DNA from: Gadus chalcogrammus
Taxonomy: Eukaryota; Chordata; Actinopteri; Gadiformes; Gadidae
Length of the DNA stretch: 64,000 nucleotides
NCBI RefSeq assembly: GCF_026213295.1
Contig: NC_079415.1
Location: 25,908,612 to 25,972,611 of the forward strand
Direction: 5' to 3'
Part shown: positions 33,786 through 44,263 of the stretch, one piece after another
Layout of the letters: every line of letters begins with the position of its first letter
Numbering within the stretch: the first letter of the stretch is position 1
Notes under the pieces: generated by a model
The model's input: only the letters and a program-made list of their open reading frames with translations
Databases searched by the model: none
What the model was told of the DNA's origin: nothing
Translations under genes and position numbers: made by a program

Positions 33786-33820
<35 letters not shown>
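33704..33820. repeat. (CA)n microsatellite, interrupted
   Basis: CA units with CG and AG interruptions directly after the core end tagcgtgttata. Confidence 0.95.
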
Positions 33821-33988
33821 GTGCATTTCGCTGCTAAAACAACAACAAAAAATATTCCCTCAAATATTATTACTTTCAAAACGTTTTAACCTCATTCCGA
33901 GGTTAAAATAGAACGATATCTCTTATATCTTGTCCATAGCCGACATGCGTCTAACCCCTGCTGCGAAAATAGACAACACAGCCACACT

Positions 33989-34150
33989 CGAATTATTAAA
34001 CTGTGGCCACAAAATAATTATCTTGTTCCTTCTGATTATTAAACTGTGGCCACAAATTAATTATCTTGTTCACACAAATTATTAAACTGTGGCCACAAAT
34101 TAATTATCTCGTTCCCGCAATTTATTAAATTGTGGCCACAGATTATCAAG
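33989..34150. repeat. Tandem repeat, four units of about 45 bp
   Basis: Unit: attattaaactgtggccaca, then aattaattatcttgttc. Four diverging copies. Confidence 0.85.
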
Positions 34151-34368
34151 TCATGCAAACAGATCACTAATTCGGGCAAACAGATATATTTTTTTTTCCC
34201 AGGTGTCACCAGAGGGCTCCGTATGTTTCTAAGAATTGGTTGCCTAATTTCCTAGGAAGTACACATTATCTGAGTTATTACCAACCTAAAACAGTTACAA
34301 CTACACGCTACTTAGTTGAGTTGATGGGTAATAGTGGAGGTTTTACTTGGTACATCAGCTGTAATTCC

Positions 34369-34600
34369 TCTGTATTTACCTTCTTATTACCAGTGGTAAT
34401 TACACAGTAATACACTATAATTTACCGGATAATCCTCTGTATTTACCTTCTTATTACCAGTGGTAATTACCCAGTAATACACTATGATTTACCATGTATT
34501 TACCGGGTAACTACCTCTGTATTTACCTTCTTATTACCAGTGGTAATTACCCAGTAATACACTATAATTTACCATGTATGTACCGGGTAAATACCTAGTA
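34369..34600. repeat. Tandem repeat of 'ctctgtatttaccttcttattaccagtggtaattac'
   Basis: Three units of about 70-85 bp share ccttcttattaccagtggta, cagtaatacacta and taatttaccatgta. Each holds the palindrome ttaccagtggtaa. Confidence 0.85.
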
Positions 34601-35413
34601 ATTAGGTGACTGTAAAAGGAAGGGTTACCGCTTATTTAACCAAAATACCAAGACACCAAATAACAACAACTCGTATCAAAATAGGGAGCCACAAAGCGTC
34701 TTGGTCATTTAGAACCACAGACGCGCGTATGGCCCATGTGCACGCGCACGTCAATCTCTCCCGCGGAGCCCCCGTATCTCTCACTCGCTCATTTATCTAT
34801 AATTTTAGTTTGTTTGATCAAAGAGACACTTTACCTGCTGCTGAGCGTTTCAGACGGGGCAAGAACAGATCAAACGACTCTATCCTATATATGGCAAGAC
34901 AACTTACCGTTGAGCTCTGGTCGTATGATCCGTTCGAGTCCCGTCCTCTGGCCCGGCAGCTGGAGAGTCCCTAATTCCTCCTGGTCGTGACGCCAATTAT
35001 GTCGGAGATTAATCGAGATTTAAAACACTTAGGCTAATTCAAGAGAGAGAGTAAAATAAAACGAGGGTCCGGAGCAAGAATTGACAAAAGACTTTATCGT
35101 GCAGAAAAACAACATAACAGCCGAGTAGGGTCTTAAGAGTCACTGCCGTTCACAAACTGCGGCGTCTTTTTATACACACAAACAGAGCAGCTTCTCCTTG
35201 AGGTGTCTGCCTCCATTCAGTCATAAATCCACTTTAACCTGAATGGTCAGAAAAGACAACAAATGGTCTGCAAAGATAGCCCTGCTCCTTTTAGGGGGGG
35301 TCCATCTGTTCTAAACCCAGACACCTAGGCACCGTGTGTTTTCCACTATTAGATATAAAAGACCTCATAATAATCACAGTTTATCATAGAATATATCATT
35401 AATTTCTACCACA
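34601..35413 (-). mobile_element. Retrovirus-like 5' LTR with leader, truncated
   Basis: The minus strand shows an LTR at 35413-35000 starting TGTGGTAGAAATT and ending CTCCGACA, with tataaaaagacg (TATA, about 35166-35174) and an ATAAAG signal (about 35092-35097). Four bases inside the LTR, TGGCGTCACGACC resembles a primer-binding site. The leader continues to a good splice donor aacggtaagt (34902-34911). No gag, pol or env coding follows before the tandem repeat at 34600. An endogenous-retrovirus-like or Gypsy-like relic is likely; the group cannot be named. Confidence 0.6.
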
Positions 35414-36113
35414 ACGCTCGATCAAAGGCCCGGCCCGAGTATAGTGGTGGGAAATATCGGCCCGGGCCGGGTCGGGCTCGGGCTCGGGCTCGGGCAGAGA
35501 ATCTAAACACTGACTGGAACTACTTAGCAGGTGTCTGTAGGGCTATATCAGGAGTTAATGCACGCACTGCAGCCAATCAGAATCAGAGTATTCCCTCAGA
35601 CCATGGTCTAAACAATATTATTCACGAGTTATAAACAACCCCTACACATCAATATTAATGACAACCCTGTGGAAATTGCCATAAGTGAGAGATACAATTT
35701 CGCACGTTCTGCACACAGTTGGGTGACTCGTTTATTTAGTAAGAGAGAAACAGGAAATCAAAACGTGCTAAAGGTAAACAAATCCCGCATGGGCTCTGAC
35801 GTCATGAGACGCTCGTAATCCTTAAAAGGGAAAGCGATCCCTGAACCACCAAGATAGTAAACGACATGCCTAACACAATTGAAAGAACAACACATAACAA
35901 AATACTTTAGGTGAATTATGTTACACTCACTACAACCCATTAAATACGGTATGATTTCTAGATGTCATGGCAACGTCCGCTCGCGACACTGGACTTGCGA
36001 TCGAGGCATCGACGCGGACGTTCATTCACATAGCCAAAAACAAGAGAATATATGGCTAGATAAATAAACATCAAGACATACAATTCTAAAAAAACAGATG
36101 AAGGTCCTCACCA
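35414..36113. other. No gene; 'cgggct' minisatellite
   Basis: Around 35455-35495 cggcccgggccgggtcgggctcgggct repeats occur. The rest shows no exon. Confidence 0.45.
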
Positions 36114-37024
36114 ATCCTCGAGCCTGTCCCTCAGCACTGGAGCTCCACAAGGCTGTGTATTGAGTCCCCTGCTGTACTCCGTATACACATATGACTGCAA
36201 CCACCCATCCTTCAAATACTGTGATCAAATTTGCAGATGACACCACTGTGGTAGGACAAATCACCCATGAAAATTAAAGTGCCTACAGAGACGAAGTTGA
36301 CAGACTGACAGAATGGTGTCAAAAAAAACCTGACCCTGAATGTCAGAAAGACAAAGAAATCATAGTCGACTTCAGGCGGCAAAGGCGAACCCTCAACCCC
36401 TCATCATCAATGGTGAGGAAGTAGAGAGGACCTCCTGCTTTAAGTTCCTGGGGGTTATGCTCTCAGAGGACCTGAAATGGGTGATGAACACAACTGCCAC
36501 AGTAAGGAAAGCACAACAGCGGCTCTACTTCTTGAGAATATTGAGGAAAAACAACCTGTCTCCCGAGCTGCTTGAGACTTTTTACCACTGCTGCATTGAA
36601 AGTGTGATCACTTACTGTATCACTGCATGGTACGTCAACTGCACAGAAAAGGACAGGAAATCCCTCAGTCGGGTCATAAGGTCTGCTGAGAGAATAGTTG
36701 GACTTCCACTGCCTCCCCTGGATGACATCTTTAGGACGCGCTGCCTCCGCCGAGCATGTGGCATTTTAAAGGATGAGACTCACCCCGCAAACCATCTCTT
36801 CACCCTGCTACCCTCTGGCAGGCGCTACCGGGCCACTACAGCCCGCACCTCCAGACTGCAGAACAGTTTCATCCCCAGGGCCATCACAGAACTTAATAAT
36901 CACACTACACTCCTACCCTCCACCCAGCACAACTGCACTTTTGTTAGTGGTTGCACAAACAAATTTCGTTGTGTATCCAATGCACAATGACAAATAAAGT
37001 CTATTCTATTCTATTCTATTCTAT
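36114..37024 (+). mobile_element. Non-LTR retrotransposon 3' part with (TTCTA)n tail
   Basis: Coding of the RT palm to C terminus: TVIKFADDTTVVGQI (catalytic ADD, about 36220-36255), an in-frame stop soon after (HEN-stop), a frameshift at the A-run near 36325, then EEVERTSCFKFLGVMLSEDL, KAQQRLYFLRILRK, SVITYCITAWY and LFTLLPSGRRYRATTART to a stop at 36988-36990. The 3' end gacaaataaagtctattctattc carries a 5-nt repeat tail. It is 5'-truncated and belongs to a fish LINE in the broad Jockey/CR1/Rex1-like group; I cannot name the clade with certainty. Confidence 0.8.
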
Positions 37025-37139
37025 GAAGCAGCTACCCTTTTTTCCTTCGCGGTTTGCCTACAGAGCAGCGCACCTGCATTTAATATATCTGTGTATTGTC
37101 ACAATTTCTCAGTATCAAAGGTGAAAGTAGAAACGGGTG

Positions 37140-37440
37140 GCCAAAAGCTGTCGTATTGTTAGTTATCACAGACAATTTTAAATAGAAACGGGTGGCCAAA
37201 AGCTGTCATTTGTTAGTTATCACAGACAATTTTCAACAATGAATGATCTGTACGGCGCTCCATAAGGGACATTAGGGAGAACGCTACCGGACAGAACCTT
37301 AGTTTGGAAGTCATGCTTAGTGACACGAGAAATAGCCTACTTCCAAATATACAATTTAGAAAATAGGCCTACGTGTCCCTGATCACGTTTCAATAGATTA
37401 AATAACGCGACAGTGTCAGGTATTTTCGTGAGACCATACC
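37140..37440. repeat. Dispersed repeat 'C', copy 2
   Basis: Similar to 21370-21660. Here a short internal duplication (gaaacgggtggccaaaagctgtc ... tagttatcacagacaatttt) occurs at about 37130 and 37182. Confidence 0.7.
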
Positions 37441-38160
37441 CGTACTTCCATGAGTATACTTAAAGGAAGTATACTATCCGCACTGTCTACTACGTTCATT
37501 TTTCAGATGTGAGTGCTCCTCCCCCGCAATAAACATCCCGCTTTGAACGGTGAACTCTTTACGCCTAGCAGCTATAAAAAGCTATAAAAACTATAAAAAC
37601 TACAAAATGACTATTAATGTGGGAAATGCGCCGACTTTGGCTCAGCCTGGCTCCGCCTCTTTCGCTACGTAGCTAAGATGGCTGCCATTGAGTACGGGGA
37701 GTGTCCTTCGATCCACACTTCACGATTAGCCCGTTTTCAGTACGGCATCCGGGTCCTTGAAGTATACTTCTTTTCGCCGGATCTGAATTGGAACGTACTG
37801 CGTACTCAAATTTTGGCTAGTAAGTACGGACAGTACGGGTATTGGAACACGGCACTGTACTTACGTGACACAAACCAGCACCGCAAACGTTCTCTCCCGC
37901 TTGAGATGACGTCTTTCTTTATAGGTTCATGGGTCTGATTCGCCGATTTCCCATGCTGATATCCCCGGAGATTCTCGGGCATCTTCGACAATTTGGCTAT
38001 AGATTGTCTCATTACACGCTAAATAATATAATTATAGCCTAATTATATATATAGCCTATACATATATAGGCAATATATATATTAGGCAATATATATATAT
38101 ACATATAGCATTTGTGGTTTTGGCATAAACATAACTAGGGTGCACTGTACTATCTGCGCA
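37441..38160. other. No gene supported
   Basis: 37550-37610 has ctataaaaag-type repeats. 37670-37870 has repeated 'agtacgg...tgaagtata' motifs and a frame starting MAAIEYGECPS that I do not recognise. 38030-38110 is (TA)-rich. Confidence 0.4.
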
Positions 38161-38165
38161 CACCC

Positions 38166-38235
38166 TTTCTGAAGCCTCTCTCTCGCTTTCTCTCTCTCTC
38201 TCTGTCCCTCCCTCTCTCTCTTTCTCTCTCTCTCG
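38166..38235. repeat. (CT)n microsatellite
   Basis: CT-rich run with small interruptions. Confidence 0.9.
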
Positions 38236-38514
38236 TAGCGTTTTGTGGAGCACGTTCATTGTCTGACAACACTCCCATTCAGAAAGCATTGGTTTACATT
38301 TCGTTCTGTGTAGCACGCAAAAGTCGGACTATCGTACTCTGGAACACGCTTCAATAGATTAATGTTCGTGCGCATGAGCACGCAATCGCGTGATACCGGG
38401 TTGCGCACTGCAATCGCAACAAAAACCTAAAAAACACAGCAACTTTCATCACAACTTTTTGGAAAAGCTCACGCAACATCAGGCATTTTAGGCGGCAACA
38501 ATCTCAAATCTCAT

Positions 38515-38850
38515 AATTACACACATACACACTCACAGATATGCAGTCACACACGTACATATAAAGACAGTCACACACACATTTACATATTAACACACAC
38601 GTGGCACATATTAACACACACCACACACACACATACATATACACATGCACAAAAACACAGACAGACACAAACACACATAAACACATTAACGCATACACAC
38701 ACATAAACATTTTTTCACATTAACACGCACAGGCGGCACATATTAACACACACACACACATACACACATACATATTCCCACATACACATGCACACAAATA
38801 TTTACACGCACACAAAACACGGACGGACACAAACACGCATACACACATAT
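38515..38850. repeat. Degenerate CA-rich minisatellite
   Basis: acacacata, ttaacacacac and gcacacaaa motifs throughout, including a diverged pair of 'catattaacacacac...cggcacatattaacacacac' units. It gives spurious cysteine/valine-rich frames on the minus strand. Confidence 0.85.
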
Positions 38851-38855
38851 TAACA

Positions 38856-39030
38856 CAACCCAGTCGCCAAGAAAAAACGTTGACGGTGTACGTTTCCATG
38901 AACACTGGATACGTAACATTTCAACGTAAAATAGCGTGTTATACCTACAGTATCCACGCGTGCCGCTGTGGAGGCGGGTTTCGGGGTTTGGGTTTCACGG
39001 GTTTCGCGGCAAATTGTGGACACGATTGTA
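38856..39030 (+). repeat. Core repeat, 'b' type
   Basis: aacccagtcgccaagaaaaaacg through cgcggcaaattgtggacacgattgt. Only the first 16 bases of the LTR-like repeat follow before the sequence changes. Confidence 0.8.
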
Positions 39031-39196
39031 TGGAGGCAGATTTGTGTCTTTATTATGCAATCAAAAATAATAGGTTTGAGAGCAAAACTTTCCACACTGC
39101 AATCAAAAAATTGATTTGAGAGCAAAACTATCGACACTGCAATCAAAAATTTTTTATTGCACGATAAATTAATGTGATAAAAAAAATATTGATAGG

Positions 39197-39345
39197 AATC
39201 CAAAGTTTTGTTTGCAAACCCAAAAGTTTTGTTTGCAAATCCAAAAGTTTTGTTTGCGAATCCAAAAGTTTTGTTTGCGAATCCAAAAGCTTTGTTTGCG
39301 AATCCTAAAGTTTTGCTTGCAAATCCAAAAGCTTTGCTTGCTGTT
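39197..39345. repeat. 21-bp tandem repeat, 7 copies
   Basis: Unit aatccaaaagttttgtttgcg with few substitutions (k/c at cttt/tttt, g/a at gcgaat/gcaaat). Because 21 is a multiple of 3, it gives a FANPKVL-repeat frame on +, which I regard as a by-product. Confidence 0.9.
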
Positions 39346-39461
39346 GAGCTGAATCTCGTGGACGGGACCTACGCCGAAAGATGTAAGACACGTCTCTATT
39401 GGTCAGTCTCGATCGGAGTGACAACTTGGCAACATCCACAGTTAGTAACGAGAGAGGGAGT

Positions 39462-39715
39462 TCAATTTCATGTAGGCTACGCCGTCTAGGCTTCGCCTTA
39501 TGGGCTAGTCCCGTGCGCGCGCTTGCGCGCCCTGAAAATTCCGTAGGCCTCCCTGTCAGCCGACAAGGAGACCATGGCAGAGGAGAGCAGGGCGATGTTG
39601 TTGACCGCCGCGGATTGAGAGGCACAAACGAACACCCTGTCCGTCAGGCCGACAATCTGCTTCTGGAGGCGGTCGGGGGCAGCGGCTTTTCGGATGTGAA
39701 CACTGGATTACGTCG
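39462..39715 (-). pseudogene. DIRS-like fragment: terminus plus gag piece
   Basis: 39462-39535 (gttcaatttcatgtaggctacgccg... cgcgcgcttgcgcgc) resembles a DIRS terminal repeat and is shared with 51400-51475. On the minus strand about 39710-39535 encodes RLQKQIVGLTDRVFVCASQSA and LLSSAMVSLSADREA, resembling the inner part of DIRS gag-like proteins in fish. Both ends are cut: core repeat on the right, unassigned on the left. Highly reduced copy. Confidence 0.55.
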
Positions 39716-39783
39716 CATTTCAACATAAAATAGCGTGTTATACACACACACACGCACACACACGCACACACAGACACACACAC

Positions 39784-39830
<47 letters not shown>

Positions 39831-39838
39831 ACACACTA
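39697..39838 (+). repeat. Core repeat, partial 'a' type, with (CA)n
   Basis: gtgaacactggattacgtcgcatttcaacataaaatagcgtgttata is followed by CA units to about 39838. The AACCCAGTCGCC start is missing. Confidence 0.8.
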
Positions 39839-40084
39839 CGCACACGGTGCATTTCGCTGCTAAACAACAACAAAAAAATATTCCCTCAAATATTATTACT
39901 TTCAAAACATTGTCCAAAATGGCCAATAATATCATTTTTATTTGGGATGCTTCTAGAACATTTTGGGTGGATTTTGAACGGTATGTGGGCAGCACTTTTT
40001 TTGCAGGACCTGGCAACCCTGCGTTGTTGCCCGAGGTGCTGAAATACTCCGGAACAGATCTGGATCCACCATCCCCCCCCCCCC

Positions 40085-41670
40085 TAAATAAATACTATGG
40101 CAGAATAAAGAATAATTCATGCATTATCATTAAACTTGAACATTTGTTTTTACAGTAGAGTGTTGGAGGGATGACGTATGTTGGCCAACGCGGAAGTTAG
40201 CGTCGCCCTGGGTTCCCTTGACAAAAAGCCAACGGGTTTTTCCATTGGATTTTGGATTATTGCAGAAAAATTAGCATATTTGAAGCACCTCCTCAAAAAC
40301 TGAAAATAAAAAAATAAAAAAAAGAACCGTGCTCCAAAGAACGAAATTTAAACCAATGCATTCTGAATGGGAGTGTTTCTCCAATTTTTCCATGCTACAC
40401 AGAACGAAATGTAAACCCATGCAAATAAAGACTTCATGGTCATAATAATTTAAATATCATTAATCTCCTGAGTGTGTTGGGTGGTACTATTTTTTTCAAC
40501 GGGGCTGCATCCAGTCACTTGACCATCATGGTTGCTATGGTGGTTGCTATCGACCGCCCCCTCTAATCCTTACATGGCTCTAAAAACCACACGGCAATGG
40601 AGCTGCCGTCAATTGTGTTGTTTTTGTCGTAAACTGGGGTCCGACGGTTAAAAAATAGAAAGATATTCCGAGGTATCCTTAAAAGCAGCTTGGATGTTTT
40701 TATTTTCTGCAGTTTAGACTTCTTCTATAACCTATTTTTGAAAGCAAAACAGCAAGTCCATTGATTTAACGAGGCAGGGTTATTTGAAACAATTTATTGA
40801 ATAAATAGTTGTGAGAGGTCATTCCTTCTCCTGAGTTTGCTTCCTATTTATGTCTAGTGTACACCCCTACTGTCCAAAAGCATCCCCCCCCCCCTCCCCA
40901 TATGGATTTGGAGAGTTGTTGCCACGTCCCAGTGGTGGAAGTATCATATAATATGAAAGAGGGCATTCAATTATACTAAAATGATCAATTAGGAGGCCGA
41001 AGCCCTAAAGGAAGTGATGCAATAGGTGACTGAGTCGAGAACATTAAAGTAAACTGTACCTTGGGGTCTCTTATATATCAAAGGGGGTTTCAAAGGACGC
41101 ATACGCTTCAACCTGTGGCTCCAGCCCTATAGGAAATGACTCAGCAAGTGCTCCATCTCGTTGCACCTCACCCAGCGGCTCGCTTGCAAGATTTTGGCCT
41201 GAAGTTCTTCCCAGACCTACACCCTAACAGTCCAACATGCATATCTGAGAATCAGGCCTCTCTTCAATAATGACAAAAAGTTCTTCCCAGACCTACACCG
41301 TAGCCATCCAACCTGCATATCTGAGAATCAGGCCTCTCTTTAATAATGACAAAAAGTTATGAGAGAAATACACATTAACTTTTGTCTCATAAGCGGCGTG
41401 GTGCCGTCTCCTTTTGACCTTTTGACCCCAGACTTCTGGGGGAATAGCTGAATCAATTCATTAGTCAATCAGAAGCATGTAAATATCTTGCCGGTGGCAT
41501 AAGAGGGCGAGATCTGATGGCTTTTTGTCAAGGGAACCCAGGGCGACGCTCACTTCCGGGTTGGCCAACATACGTCATCCATCCACCACTCTATACTGTA
41601 ATAGCACATTGAAGTTGAATGATAATGAATGAATTTATTCTTTATTCTGCCTTAGTATTTATTTGGCAGC
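40085..41670 (+). repeat. Dispersed repeat 'A', copy 2, with long inverted ends
   Basis: Left arm 40085-40245 (taaataaatact, ggcagaataaagaat, ttggagggatgacgtatgttggccaac, gcgtcgccctgggttccct) and right arm about 41510-41670 are inverted copies of each other. The interior up to about 41500 is the reverse complement of 19586-20850. No coding; a fold-back type element is likely. Confidence 0.8.
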
Positions 41671-41683
41671 GATATGCATTGTG

Positions 41684-42250
41684 TGTGTGTGTGTGTGTAT
41701 AACACGCTATTTTATGTTGAAATGCGACGTAATCCAGTGTTCACGAAAACGTACACTGTCAACGTATGCTTTTGGCGACTGGGTTGGCTCTCAGATATAC
41801 GTGTTTCTAACAAGATGATATCATTAAAAGTTACATAAAGTAACGGTTTAATAACAGAAACGCAGGATACACGTGAGCTGCTAGTTTGCAGCGTCCCTAA
41901 CAACCTGACGTCGTTGAAACATGCGAGCGAGCCGATAAAATCTTCCTAATAACTATAAAACTAAAGATCAGACACAATCACTGACTGAAGATTATGCAAG
42001 TAAAAAGTATATTTCTTGCTAGAAATGTTATTAGAAACACGTTTAACGGTGAATCGGTCCTAAAATATTGCATTTCCCATTCAGATAATAAAGTTTAATA
42101 AAGATCATACACATTCACTGACTGAAGATTATGTAAGGAAAATGTACATTTCTTGCTAGAAATGTCATTAGCAACGCGTTTAATGGTGTATCTGTCCTAA
42201 AATGTTGCATTTCCCATTCAGATAATAAAGATTAATATAGGCTACGTATC
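41684..42250 (-). repeat. Repeat block 'B', inverted copy
   Basis: Starts with a short (TG)n, then the 'a'-type core reversed (tataacacgctattttatg... ggcgactgggttggctc), then tandem units aatattgcatttcccattcagata. Counterpart of 33170-33705. Confidence 0.8.
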
Positions 42251-42390
42251 AATTTCACCAAATGCTAGGAGAACGTATGGCCCCCTGTTGGTGCTATTCC
42301 CCCATTCATTTCGAATGGAGAAGAAAACGTTTTCAGGGTCACGCTTTGCTCCAAGGCAGAGGGGAATGTAAAATGGAAAATATTTATTGT

Positions 42391-42843
42391 GGCGACCACG
42401 GGTGTGGACGCCGTGTTCCGGAGCCGCGGGGGATTCTGGGAATTGGGGTTGTCAGTTGACAAAAGGGGCTTTTGTTAACTTGTTTTTGTTGTTAGGATTA
42501 AATGGGGTTAATGGGTTCGGGATGTTATGTGGTTGTGTGTTCTATTAATATGTTCATTGTTCGTGTGTTCATTGTTGTCGACACCGTCACCGAGAGTGAC
42601 GTGACCATCGTTTCGGGCAGCTGTTCCGTGTTGAAGTCTCGTTCAATAAAAACCAACTCTCGTTGTCGAGCGTTCAATAAAAACAACTCTCGTTGTCGAG
42701 CGTTTCCCCCCCCCTCAACAAACGTGTCGTCCCCCCCCCCCCCCCCCCCCCCCCCCCCTCAACAAACGTGTCTTCTCCCCCCCCCTCCCCAGTCAACAAC
42801 AGTCTACCTCCCCCCCCCCCCTCCCTCAACAATCGTGTCCACC
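42391..42843 (+). mobile_element. LTR-like repeat, copy 2
   Basis: Starts TGTGGCGACCACGGG. Two aataaaaac(c)aactctcgttgtcgagcg units follow in tandem near 42646-42702 (duplicated AATAAA signal), then long C runs with aacaaacgtgtc repeats to cgtgtcca. In the other copy this end reads cgtgtccaca. No gag or pol. LTR status is inferred from ends and polyadenylation signals. Confidence 0.5.
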
Positions 42844-42964
42844 GCCTCCACAGCGGCACGCGTGGATACTGTAGGTATAACACGCTATTTTACGTTGAAA
42901 TGCTACGTATCCAGTGTTCATGGAAATGTACACCGTCAACGTTTTTTCTTGGCGACTGGGTTGC
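42844..42964 (-). repeat. Core repeat, 'b' type, reversed
   Basis: cctccacagcggcacgcgtggatactgtaggtataacacgctattttacg... ttcttggcgactgggtt, ending at the same AACCCAGTCGCC terminus as the other copies. Confidence 0.8.
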
Positions 42965-43669
42965 ACATACACACACACACACACACTCACACACGCAAAC
43001 AGTAAATTGTAAACACAGTAATTAAGTTGGCTCCATTTCCAGGTCCTCTTGTGACCACAATGTACTTTCTTAAAGGGCGAGTGATGCTAATCATATCAGT
43101 GTGTGTGTGTGTGTGTTTGTGTAACTGATCTCCCTCTTTGTATTTTCTCTCTCTCTTTTTCTATCTGATGTGGGCTTGTGCCTAATCAAGGCCATATTAT
43201 TACGGGTGTGGCTCAAAAGCTGGACCCGCCAAAGTGACGCCATAGAGAAGAAAATATATTTTTTTTATACCCCAAATACTTTATACTTTAATGTCCCGTG
43301 ATACAATGAGCAGGAAGGGGGGGGATTTTGTACACAAAGTTCATCATCCGAATGTATGAATCTATACATCCAAATTATATAATTCGTCCCTTTTGACTTT
43401 TGTTTGAATGGGAACTTGCCACAGTCGCTCAAAGTCATGAAAGTGTGTGTGTCTGTGTCTGTGTGTGAGTGTGTGTGTGTGTGTGTTTCTGTGAAAATAC
43501 ATTCAGGGAAAGGACAGCTACTGTCTGTGGGCTCTGGCTCAGCTTTAATGCACCAGCATAATCAACTTCTCTCTCTCTCTCTGTCTCTCTCTCTCTCTCC
43601 CCCCCCCTCTCCCTCTCTCTTCCTCTGTGTCTCAGCCTCTTACTGTCTTTTCATCAACATGCATGAACA

Positions 43670-43765
<96 letters not shown>

Positions 43766-44046
43766 GTCGTTCCATAAGGTCTAACTGTGGAGCGAGCTCA
43801 AGGGTTTGTCTTGGGTAAAACATAAAACCCACGACAGCCTGCGCCAATTGCAATGCCACACCTGAGGCCTCGTTAAAATACAACCAAAGTCGTTTAAAGA
43901 TGACGTTTCAATAAGATCACGCATTTGGAGTCGGCCTGTATTTCGCTTGAAAACATAAATGTCCGGGCCCGAAATCCTCTGATGCAGCAAACCTTGGTTA
44001 GCTGATGACAATTTGTGACAAACCATTTGAATAACAAAGTATCACA
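42965..44046. other. No gene; several microsatellites
   Basis: (AC)n at 42966-42990, (TG)n at about 43100 and 43445-43485, poly-C/CT at 43570-43632, and a long (AC)n at 43671-43762. Frames there are repeat artefacts. Confidence 0.7.
43671..43762. repeat. (AC)n microsatellite, about 90 bp
   Basis: About 45 uninterrupted AC units. Confidence 0.97.
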
Positions 44047-44054
44047 TCGACAAC

Positions 44055-44255
44055 CAGAGGCGCTGCATCCCATTAGGCATACCAGGCAATTGCCTGGGGC
44101 CCCGGGCCACTACTAGGGGGCCCCCTAGAGCCAAAAAATAAAAAAATCGCTCCATACCCCCCCCCCCCCCCCGTCAACTATCGCTCCATACCCCCCCCCC
44201 CCCCCCGTCAACAATCCTCTGCCTAGGGCCCCCACACTCCCTAGAATCGCCCCTG
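44055..44255. mobile_element. hAT-like MITE, 201 bp, perfect 8-bp target duplication
   Basis: Ends CAGAGGCG and CGCCCCTG, flanked on both sides by tcgacaac (44047-44054, 44256-44263). The interior has gcattaggcataccaggcaattgcctggggcccc and two tandem 'atcgctccata + poly-C + gtcaac' units. No coding. Confidence 0.85.
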
Positions 44256-44263
44256 TCGACAAC

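Noticed and set aside
34606..34974. 122-aa plus-strand frame
   Set aside because: Antisense to the retrovirus-like leader, including its splice donor.
37678..37938. 86-aa frame MAAIEYGECPS
   Set aside because: No homology recognised; surrounded by repeated motifs. Could not be supported as a gene.
39197..39345. CRISPR-like array
   Set aside because: The units are contiguous with no spacers, and the genome is eukaryotic.
39208..39489. Frame with FANPKVL repeats
   Set aside because: A by-product of the 21-bp tandem repeat; no start context, homology or splice support.
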